Assembly (NCBI GenBank): GCA_003254925.1
Contig: QANZ01017797.1
Coordinates: 282,569 to 346,568, forward strand
DNA: 64,000 nt
From: Chamaecrista fasciculata
Lineage: Eukaryota > Streptophyta > Magnoliopsida > Fabales > Fabaceae
Reading direction: 5' to 3'
Made by a program: the position numbers and the translations under genes. Below are positions 55,504 through 64,000 of this stretch, piece after piece; position 1 is the first letter of the stretch; the number at the start of each line of letters is the position of its first letter. The notes below the pieces were generated by a model that saw nothing but the letters and a program-made list of their open reading frames with translations, was not told the DNA's origin and did not search any database.

Positions 55504-56872
55504 TGATCTGATCATATTTCATCATATATTTTGGTGACATTTTAGGGCATTTTATATTCATTTGGGATTCAATTGCATGCCTTTATGTCCCTTTATGATA
55601 AAATATGATGCCTTGAAGTTTGATGATTATTTGGACTATTTTGAGATTAATTGAGTGGTTTTCTCGGGTTTAATCTTTATTACTTGATTGATCCTCTTTA
55701 TCCTGAGAATTCACTTAGTTTCTCGATGTTCTTGATAGGTTTTAATGAACTCCAAAGTGCTGAATTTCTTCGAGGAAGGCTCAAGGATGTTTGGAGACGA
55801 GTCAGGGACCAAACTGAAAACTAACTCAAGTTGCTGGAAAAACCGCCGCCGGAACCGCCGCCATGCACAGCCGCGGCGGGTTCGAGGCGGGTTCGCGAAA
55901 ACTTATAATTATGCTGGCCCATGCCCGATTTTGATGATTCTGACCTAGATTTCTTTGGAATGAGCCGAAATTTACATATATGAGAGGTTTTTAGGTCATT
56001 TAAATGGAGGGGAACCCTAAAGACACACTTGACACCATCTCCTTCATCCCCTCTCTTCTCCCACCTTCATCCATGGCTATTTTGGAGGCTAGGAGGCTTG
56101 TTGAAGCCGAATCTCTCTCCATGAGCAGCTAGATTCCACACCCATAAGAGGATTGGAGGAGGCCCGAGCTTGGTTCTACACTTAGGGAGTTTTACTTTAC
56201 TCTTTTCATCGTTTTATATTAGGGTTTGAGTTTTTCTTGGTTAGAGAACTTGTAATTCTGATATTGATTATGAATTTGAGATTGGATTTTGGATTCTGAT
56301 ATGTATTGATTATTCTTGTCTTGATTATGATACGTTCGGATACGTTGTAGTTGGTTTGACTAATAATTGGGATAAGTTTCTCTTTGATAACTTAGTCTGA
56401 GTTATAGAGTTGCCTGAATTCTTGATTTTATCTCGCCATTAGCTTCATTGAAGTGATTATCTTGGTTATGTTTATAATTGAGTTAATTGCTATGTTTAAC
56501 GGTAGTGGACAACTTTAGTAAATGGTTTGTGAAGTAATTACTCCGATCTTTATAAGCTAGGAAGACCGAATTCAATTCCTCTGTTGGGTGTTTCCATTAA
56601 TAAGTGTGTCTTATCTATCTTTATCGCTTTTGTTTATCTTTTGCTTATTAATCAAAAACCCCAAAAATATTATTGCTTTATTTAATTATTGTTTTAGGTC
56701 TTAGACAAACAATCAAAGAACAAAATTTTCTTTGCTTTTACCCAATTGGTGATAACTTGGTATCGTTTACAATTAAACCTTGCACAAAAGTTCCTCGAGA
56801 GATCGACTCGGATTGCACCACTATAGTGCATTAATTCCGGTATTTTTGGCCACCTAACGACGGGTGCGGTCA
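55504..56872 (+). repeat. Left LTR of the non-autonomous Gypsy element
   Basis: TGATCTGATCATATTTCATC to GGGTGCGGTCA, 1369 bp. It contains the promoter-like and leader parts with GCCGCGGCGGG near 55870. Confidence 0.93.
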
Positions 56873-57440
56873 AATTGGCGCCGTTGTCGGGGAACTTTTC
56901 CCAAAGTTTAACGGTAGATTGTGCCAAGTTTTTACGAATTGGGTTTTCCTTTGTCGTGTCTTAGGGAGTCAATTTTTATTTTTGTTTGTTTTGTTTCGTG
57001 CTTTATTTAGTGTTTAGTGAGTCTTTAATTTGTTTTAACTTGTTTAGAACCATTCCCCTTAAAGTTTTGGTTCAAAGAATTGCTTGGGAACTCACTTTCT
57101 GGACTATTTTTGCTAATTTTCGTTGTGCAGAGAAACCCGCCGCCAACCCGCCGTGGGAGTGTGTCCGCGGCTATTTTTCCAGACTAAGTGAATTTCTTCC
57201 CTCTTGCTCTTTTCTCTTGTCGTTTCCTTTGTGCATCAATTTTTCACATCTCTCTTGTTCTTTTGGTGTTAAAAATTAAGTTTTGCATGCTTAGGAAGTT
57301 TAAGGAACATCTAAATCTTTTGTATCCTAAGATTGAAAGAACTTGTAGGAAGCTAAGAAAAGAGAGAAGACTAAGGAATTTAAGTGAAGCTAACAATAGG
57401 CTTAAGAGGATATTTTCTATGTTTTATTGCTTAAGTTTGA

Positions 57441-58940
57441 ATGGATAGAGGACATCGTTCTCCTTATGACCCCTATAATTCTTATAATTCCTTTTATGGG
57501 TCTTATGATTCTTCTCATGGGCAACCTTATTCTTCTTCCTTCTACAGCGACAATGGCTATCAGATGCAATATAGAGAGGCTCCACCGTGCCCGCCTAGAC
57601 CACCATCACTTGATATGTTTGCTCTTCCTTGCTCATTTTGCAGGTGTCGTTTCCACTCCACTAGGGATTGTTTCCATCTTAATGGAGCTCTCCCAATTTC
57701 AAATCCACAATTGTTGGGGCATCATCAAGTGGGTAATCATTCTTCCAACACCAATTTTGGATGGAATTATCAACAAAGTTTCCAAAGGGATGAAGGGTAC
57801 AATTATGGAGCTCCCAATTATCAGTGGGAATCCCCAAGTCACTTTGAAACCCCCAACCTCCCATCCATGACAAATTCATTCCAACCCTCACCAATGCCAA
57901 ATGTTGATGATATGTCACAAGTCTTTGCAAATGGTATGGTGGAGATGAACTCACAGGTTGCTGAAATGCAACAGATGCTTGAGCGTTTAACTCAGGAATG
58001 TCAAGCTATGAGTGGAAGTTACTCAACTCTAGAGAAATCTGTGGAAGACCTCATGCTACCTCCTAAGCAAGCAGTGGAGCCCACTCATTCTCAACTTGAG
58101 AGATTAGAGGAGCAACATCTATAAGATTTCATCTTAGAACCCGCACAAGGCTTGAGTGAGCAAGAAGATATGGTTCATGAGCCATCAATTGAGGAGGACA
58201 GCGAAGATGAGGATGAAATTATTATTATTGATGATATGTCTTCTCCTGTCACCACTCTTTCACCTTCTTCTCCTAGTAATAATCCGTTGTTCAACTTCAT
58301 CAAATGCTTTGGTGAGTGTAATGATGATGAACATTATGAACAAGTTGTTCAATGGCTTGTTATACATACATTTGATGAAGCTGAAATTGCTAAATCAAGA
58401 ATGTACTTGGAAGAACAAGAAGAAGAAGAACAACAATGTGTTGAGGAAACTTCTAGTATGCAAGCTCAACTTGTGATGCATAACTTTGACCCCCTTGCAT
58501 GCGATGAGTCCACTTTATCTACTCCTCTACCTGTGTCTAGTTGCACCTGTGGGGCCGATGGGCCTTGTTCGGATTGTTTAGAGATTGATGAAGGGCTTGC
58601 GCCAATGCAGAGTTCATTGCTCAAATCTTAGGAAACAGCTGATGTTTCCACGGAGTCCATGGTGTTGGCACCTAAAGAAGATAAGGAAGAATCAACCTTA
58701 GCACTTCAATCTCCAGTGCTACCACAACTTGGTCCAAAAAGAGAAGAATTTCTAACTCTTCTCGTTATTGAATTTGTTATTCCTTTGCACACCTTTCATG
58801 TTTCTTATTGCATATATGATCATGTCTTTTTTTGTGGTATAAGTGTGGAGGAAGCAAGACTCGAGGAGCATCTTGCTCAGAGGGAGGGGAACACCCTGGG
58901 TTCCCTGCAGAGGAGACGCTTGCTACCCCTCTAGATTTTC
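57441..58940 (+). pseudogene. Gag-like region with a CCHC zinc knuckle
   Basis: The first frame (57441-58124) begins MDRGHRSPYDPYNSYNSFYG, a Tyr/Ser/Pro-rich stretch, then CSFCRCRFHSTRDC, a perfect C-x2-C-x4-H-x4-C zinc knuckle as in retroviral-type nucleocapsids. It ends with a helical MVEMNSQVAEMQQMLERLTQ segment. The next frame (58152-58631) is acidic (SIEEDSEDEDEIIIIDD) with a Cys-rich CTCGADGPCSDCLEIDEG near its end. The N-terminal capsid part expected of Gag is not recognisable. Such proteins could help package the RNA, but that is inference. Several frames; a fossil or near-fossil. Confidence 0.7.
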
Positions 58941-60825
58941 AAACAGAATTTGAAGCCAGATTAAGCTTCAAGTTGTTTCTTTCCCTTCCTTATCTCTTAT
59001 CTATTGTTTTGAATTAAAATATGAGATAAGTGTAAGGGAGATGAGTAGATGTAGGTTTTGATTTCAGTTTTTGTTATTTTATTTTGTTTTGTTTTATTTT
59101 GTTATTTTTTTAGGATTTGGTGTGTTGAGAACCCCCTTGGTGATGTTTTGTGTTTGATTTAGTTGAGTTTAGACCTGTTGGTTCTTACTCTTTTGATGAT
59201 ATATTGCAGGTTCTCCTTTTGTTCCTGGGTTCTGCTTTCTGTGCAGCTACTTGCTTCTTTTCTTCCCCTAGTTTTTATTTTGTAGTGTTCTTGCATTGAG
59301 GACACTGCAAAGTTTAAAGTGTGGGGGAGTTTGAGTTCGTTCATATTGGTTTATTTTGTCTGATTTTAGCTACTAGTTCCTTGACTATGACATTATTGAC
59401 AATTTTTCAAACTTTAAGGCATTTCTGTGGTCTTTTGGGCTGGATTTATGTTTTGACAGTTTATCTTGATTTTTGGAACTCTGTTTGCTTATCATAGACG
59501 TGTTTAATTGCATTTGAAGGAGTTTTTTGACCTTCATCTCTAATTTCTGGCATTCAGTTTTTCATAGATTTCCAGTTTCAGGTTTGAAATATCATATGAA
59601 CCCACATTTTAGTTTTTTTCACTCTTTGGTGAATTTTTCAAGTTTGAGAAGATTTCGATTATGCTTTTGAGTTAATTGGTTATATTCTACTCACATGTGA
59701 AAGTGGTTAACTTCTGCTTCTTCAGATTTTTGAGCTTTTGGTTAATTGTGATCATGCTATTGTTTCCTTTGAATTCATCCAAAGATCAATTGAGTGCCAC
59801 CTTATTAACCATATTGGAAGATTTTGAGCCTAATTGTTCATTTCATATGAGTGTCATTTTAATCCTTGTGATGAGTTTTCTCTAGAACTTGATTTCACTC
59901 TTTATCAAAGCTTCATGTGCATTGGTTTTTGAACTATGATAGAGGCATTTTTCTTCTACCTTTATTTCCCATACACAAGCCCAAACATCATTACCATTTA
60001 TCACCCCCTTTGAGCCTTAATTATCTAAGCTTGCTGTTATTAGTTTTTGAATTTTGAATTAGCATTTTGTTTGCCCAACACTCTTCTTTTTGCTTTTCTC
60101 CTCATGGGTTTGAATTGTCAAGTAAAAAAAATATATATCAGGAAATTGAAGTAAAAAAAAATTAATAAATAAAAAAAGAAGTTGTGCCTTTTAAAGCTTC
60201 AAGTTGAGAATGGAATTAAGTTAAGAAGCTAAGGCAAGTTTATGGCGCCAAATAAGAGTCAAAGACTGAAGAAAAAAAAAAGAGAGAGAGAAAGCTTGTG
60301 CAATTTTTGGTTGGTTGAGGATTGGAGTTCGTCTTAAAGAGTGGTAGGTTTTAAATGCTAAATTTGGAATTCATTGACTAGTATGCAGCTTAACTTTTCT
60401 TTTGTGCTCATTTGCTACCATTTTCTTCTCTCTTCCATTTTGTTTCTCTTTTTAAATTTTTCCATCTCTTAACCTTTTCCAACATTACAACCCTCTAAAG
60501 TCCTCTTGAGTTTTTGAATCATTGCATTTATAGTGGAGATTGTAGAGTTATTTCAAGCCTATGGTAGAGGCTCGTTGCAAGGATTTCAGAGTAAATTTTC
60601 CCTGCTATGTGAGTGAGTGATACACTTTTTGGATTGGTCTGTTGGAGATTCTTAGGTTGCTTGGCATGCTCAGTTGATTAATTGTCTCATAATCTAAGTT
60701 GCTTTGGTTTTCTTCCGCCATATGTTGAGTAGGATTGATACTCTCTTAATTCTTTTGCATCCTTGTTTTCTACTTTTTCTTGACAGCTTTGCCCAGGAGT
60801 GCAAAGATTAAAGTGTGGGGGAGTT
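58941..60825 (+). other. Non-coding 3' internal region of the non-autonomous Gypsy element
   Basis: T-rich DNA without ORFs. The phrase AGTGTGGGGGAGTTTGA occurs at about 59318-59334 and again as the real polypurine tract at about 60812-60828, so a second tract-like copy sits inside the element. Poly-A and GA tracts lie at 60120-60300. Confidence 0.7.
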
Positions 60826-62183
60826 TGATCTGACCATATTTCATCATATATTTTGGTGACATTTTAGGGCATTTTATATTCATTTGGGATTCAATTGCAT
60901 GCCTTTATGTCCCTTTATGATAAAATATGATGCCTTGAAGTTTGATGATTATTTGGACTATTTTGAGATTAATTGAGTGGTTTTCTCGGGTTTAATCTTT
61001 ATTACTTGATTGATCCTCTTTATCCTGAGAATTCACTTAGTTTCTCGATGTTCTTAATAGGTTTTAATGAAGTCCAAAGTGCTGAATTTCTTCGAGGAAG
61101 GCTCAAGGATGTTTGGAGACGAGTCAGGGACCAAACTGAAAACTAACTCAAGTTGCTGGAAAAACCGCCGCCGGAACCACCGCAATGCACAGCCGCGGCG
61201 GGTTCGCGAAAACTTATAATTATGCTGGCCCAAGCCCGATTTTGATGATTCTGACCTAGATTTCTTTGGAATGAGTCGAAATTTACATATATGAGAGGTT
61301 TTTAGGTCATTTAAATGGAGGGGAACCCTAAAGGCACACTTGACACCATCTCCTTCATCCCCTCTCTTCTCCCACCTTCATCCATGGTTATTTTGGAGGC
61401 TAGGAGGCTTGTTGAAGCCGAATCTCTCTCCATGAGCAGCTAGATTCCACACCCATAAGAGGATTGGAGGAGGCCCGAGCTTGGTTCTACACTTAGGGAG
61501 TTTTACTTTACTCTTTTCATCGTTTTATATTAGGGTTTGAATTTTTCTTGGTTAGAGAACTTGTAATTCTGATATTGATAATGAATTCGAGATTGGATTT
61601 TGGATTCTGATATATATTGATTATTCTTGTCTTGATTATGATCCGTTCGGATACGTTGTAGTTGGTTTGACTAATAATTGGGATAAGTTTCTCTTTGATA
61701 ACTTAGTCTGAGTTATAGAGTTGCTTGAATTCTTGATTTTATCTCGCCATTAGCTTCATTGAAGTGATTATCTTGGTTATGTTTATAATTGAGTTAATTG
61801 CTATGTTTAACGGTAGTGGACAACTTTAGTAAATGGTTTGTGAAGTAATTACTCTGATCTTTATAAGCTAGGAAGGCCGAATTCAATTCCTTTGTTGGGT
61901 GTTTCCATCAATAAGTGTGTCTTATCTATCTTTATCGCTTTTGTTTATCTTTTGCTTATTAATCAAAAACCCCAAAAATATTATTGCTTTATTTAATTAT
62001 TGTTTTAAGTCTTAGACAAACAATCAAAGAACAAAATTTTCATTGCTTTTACCTGATTGGTGATAACTTGGTATCGTTTACAATTAAACCTTGCACAAAA
62101 GTTCCTCGAGAGATCGACTCGGATTGCACCACTATAGTGCATTAATTCCGGTATTTTTGGCCACCTAACGACGGGTGCGGTCA
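60826..62183 (+). repeat. Right LTR of the non-autonomous Gypsy element
   Basis: TGATCTGACCATATTTCATC to GGGTGCGGTCA, 1358 bp, nearly identical to the left LTR. Confidence 0.93.
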
Positions 62184-62188
62184 CTCGT

Positions 62189-62476
62189 GATGGGCACGCT
62201 TCGAGCGTTTGCGTATCATCCAAGTTTTTGACTAGTCATCCAAGGGAGGGACGACCTACATGGTTGGTGAGTGCCATACTCACAAGGCTCCTTCGAGGGC
62301 CTTTTTGTTGCTGTTCCGAGGGCGTCCCCCCGAGCAACTTAATATAGTTAACACAGTGTGTTAGGAAAAAATGCACTTTATTGATTTAGAATCTCGGTAC
62401 AATTGGCTCAGTGGCCTTCTTTGGTTGTTAGAGTGCTTCTTTACTTAGGGAAATAAAATTTAAGTTTGGCCATGTT
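62189..62476 (-). other. Tat-like element, spacer between integrase and the nested insertion
   Basis: Non-coding sequence of the Tat-like element starting after the TSD ctcgt. No ORF. Confidence 0.55.
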
Positions 62477-63654
62477 TCAGGCGTTTGGAAATAGCTTACC
62501 TTCGAAGGTCTCCAGCTTAAAGGCGTTGCCAAGCAGGGTTTCCGTAACCCTGTATGGGCCTTCCCAGTTTGGTCCCAGCTTTCCGTGTCTAAGATCCTTC
62601 CTGTTGTTTTCCAAAGTTCTGAGTACCAAGTCCCCTATTTTAAGGGTCCTGGGTTTGATTTTGAAGTCATGGTATTTCTTAACCATTTGGTTGTAGGCAG
62701 CTTGCCTAATGGCTGCAACTTCTCTTTTTTCTTCCAAGCTATCCATCTCTTCAAGTCTGGAGTTGGCATCATTGGTACTCGGATAGGTGATGATCCTCTC
62801 GGTTGGGACGTTCACTTCAGCACGTATCACTACTTCATGCCCATATGCCAAGGTGAAGGGTGTTTCCTTCGTGGCTGTTTGTTCTGTGGTTCTGTATGAC
62901 CATAATATTGAGGGGAGTTCATCAACCCATCTTCCCTTAGCTGACTCTAGTCTCCTCTTGATTCCTTGTATGATGATCCTGTTAGCCAATTCAACTTGGC
63001 CATTTGTGGCAGGATGTTCCACCGAGGTGGTCTTCTGATGGATTTTCCAGACCTTACAGAAGTCTTGGAATTTCTTGCTCGTGAACTGTGCGCCATTGTC
63101 AGATATCAATGTGTTTGGGATGCCAAACCTGGTGATGATGTTTTGCCACATGAATTTTTCCATGGCTTCCGTGGTTATGGACGCCACGGCTTTGGCTTCC
63201 ACCCACTTTGTGAAGTGTCCACAGCGACTATGAGAAATTTTCTCTAGTAAGTGGCCAATGGGAATGGCCCTGTAATGTCGATCCCCCAAAGATTAAAAGG
63301 CCATGGAGAAGTGATGGCATTCAGGGGAGCTGCGTGTGAGTGGATCATGTTGGCGTATTTTTGGCATTTCTCGCACGAGCGGACAACGTTTTCAGCATCT
63401 TGCTGAAGTGTGGGCCAGAAGTAGCCTGCTCTTTGGATTTTCTTTCGCATCGCCATCGGGCCTTGGTGGCTTGCACATAGTCCTTCGTGGACTTCGGTTA
63501 ACACTCTGTTGATCTCGTCTCCCGCTATGCACTTGGCTCCAGGATGACTGAAGTTTTTCCTATATAAGGCGCCTTGTCTAATGAAGTACCTGCCAGATCT
63601 CCTTGTGACCTTTCTGGCTTCGTTCTTGTCTGAAGGGAGGGCGCCTGTGGCCAA
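62477..63654 (-). pseudogene. Gypsy integrase of the Tat-like element
   Basis: On the minus strand the zinc-binding region comes first (63654-63244: HEGLCASHQGPMAMRKKIQR, then CEKCQKYANMIH; H-H-C-C pattern). The catalytic core follows (63289-62477): FTKWVEAKAVASI, LISDNGAQFTSKKFQDFCK with the second Asp, and HPATNGQVELANR with the Glu. The C-terminal GPYRVTETLLGNAFKLETFE segment is of the GPY/F type. Part of the element's pol; broken. Confidence 0.9.
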
Positions 63655-63675
63655 ATATTTGAATATTGGCGTTCT

Positions 63676-63960
63676 CTAGTCGTCAACTTCTTCCACGGGA
63701 AGAACATCCTGTTCTAGGATTGACGGCTCCCTTAGGGTTGTTTTGATGATGGAGTCTCTGCCTCCTTTGGTTGGCTTGGACGCCAGTTTGGCGAGCTCAT
63801 CTACTCTTCCGTTGTCATTTTGCAAGATATGCTGGAAGGTGGCTTCAATTCTAGAGCCTTTGATGATTTTCTTCGCCTTTTCGGCGTATTGGACCATGAT
63901 TAGGTCTTTGGTTTCGTACTCTCCTTTCATTTGTTGTATCACCAGTTGGCAGTCTCCCAA
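63676..63960 (-). pseudogene. RNase H end of the Tat-like element
   Basis: Minus-strand MGDCQLVIQQMKGEYETKD, AEKAKKIIKGSRIEATFQHI and NGRVDELAKLASKP are the C-terminal half of a retrotransposon RNase H of the plant-like ('archaeal') type, including the late catalytic Asp in VDELAKLAS. Tat elements typically carry this second RNase H in front of the integrase. It continues beyond the window. Confidence 0.8.
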
Positions 63961-64000
63961 GATTTCTAGTTTTATGGCACCGATGTTCGCTGCAAATTTT

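Larger units (their letters stand above)
55504..62183 (+). mobile_element. Non-autonomous Ty3/Gypsy element with gag-like ORF only, young
   Basis: Complete structure: left LTR 55504-56872, primer-binding site TTGGCGCCGTTGTCGGGGA at 56875 (of the Asp-tRNA kind used by Athila/Tat elements), gag-like region 57441-58940, about 1.9 kb of non-coding DNA, polypurine tract GTGTGGGGGAGTT before 60826, right LTR 60826-62183. TSD ctcgc/ctcgt differs at one base. No protease, reverse transcriptase, RNase H or integrase was found. By eye the LTRs differ at roughly 20-25 positions plus one short indel over about 1360 bp, near 1.5-2%, so well under one to about one million years old with usual plant rates. 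The coding part is interrupted a few times. Confidence 0.92.
41820..64000 (-). mobile_element. Tat-like Ty3/Gypsy element with antisense ORF (continues off the window)
   Basis: Read on the minus strand: RNase H (63960-63676), integrase (63654-62477), a 3' region whose opposite strand carries an ORF of the 'putative gypsy-type transposon' kind, a polypurine tract (complement of about 42787-42806), and the 3' LTR (42786-41820). Antisense ORFs between pol and the 3' LTR are known from Tat elements such as Grande and Retand. Two later retroelements, 45511-54981 and 55504-62183, sit inside it. Gag, protease and reverse transcriptase and the 5' LTR would lie beyond 64000. Fossil, with several breaks in the antisense ORF and at least one in pol. 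It is older than both inserts. Confidence 0.82.

Noticed and set aside
56694-56927. Minus-strand ORF, recurring near 62005-62223, as a conserved gene
   Set aside because: Both lie in the two LTRs of the same element, which explains the repetition.

Overview
The window reads as intergenic and accessory DNA of a eudicot plant. A TIR-NB-ARC-LRR disease-resistance gene with conventional plant introns (28960-32267) points to a eudicot, since this class is missing from grasses. I cannot name the species. Few host genes are present: one intact F-box gene (11729-12847), a broken tandem copy (16456-17605), the TNL gene, and host fragments (alpha-expansin exon, GH47 mannosidase exon, a post-LRR C-JID exon on the opposite strand, and single-exon scraps of TIR and NB-ARC). 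Most of the rest is transposable elements, and many boundaries can be fixed from target-site duplications (TSDs).

Left third (1-18.6 kb): a Pack-MULE-like element carrying an expansin exon (288-1495); a MuDR-like element (about 1700-5234) with convergent genes, a mudrA-type transposase fragment on the minus strand and a plant-mobile-domain (PMD) gene on the plus strand, whose left arm opens with six consecutive near-perfect hairpins; a Helitron end (5791-5794); a solo Copia LTR (6319-8630, TSD taatt); several short long-TIR Mutator-like elements; a non-autonomous hAT element (9472-10262, TSD tatatgag); and the F-box pair with matching F-box remnants behind each copy.

Middle (18.6-41.8 kb): a broken Ty1/Copia element (about 18638-25216), part of a second Copia type (25217 to about 26700), the TNL locus, a GH47 exon fragment, an inverted C-JID exon with a poly-aspartate tract, and a roughly 1.2-kb tandem duplication (34724 to about 39205). 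One duplicate holds a 1.9-kb Mutator-like element and the other still shows the empty site. A solo LTR (40585-41226) sits inside the TSD of a MULE, and an NB-ARC fragment follows.

Right third (41.8-64 kb): a nest of retroelements. A Tat-like Ty3/Gypsy element on the minus strand (LTR 41820-42786; RNase H and integrase 62477-63960; continues off the window) carries a plus-strand antisense ORF of the 'putative gypsy-type transposon' type. A Copia element (45511-54981, TSD gatga) sits inside it and itself holds a 395-bp MULE MITE (53169-53563). A gag-only Gypsy element (55504-62183, TSD ctcgc/ctcgt) was inserted separately.

The clearest unexplained signals are the serial-hairpin arm of the PMD-carrying MULE, the repeated AT-rich target preference (TAAAT...) of several MULE insertions, the altered MHD motif of the TNL, and the TNL parts scattered on both strands. 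All calls come from reading the sequence; no database search or alignment was run.
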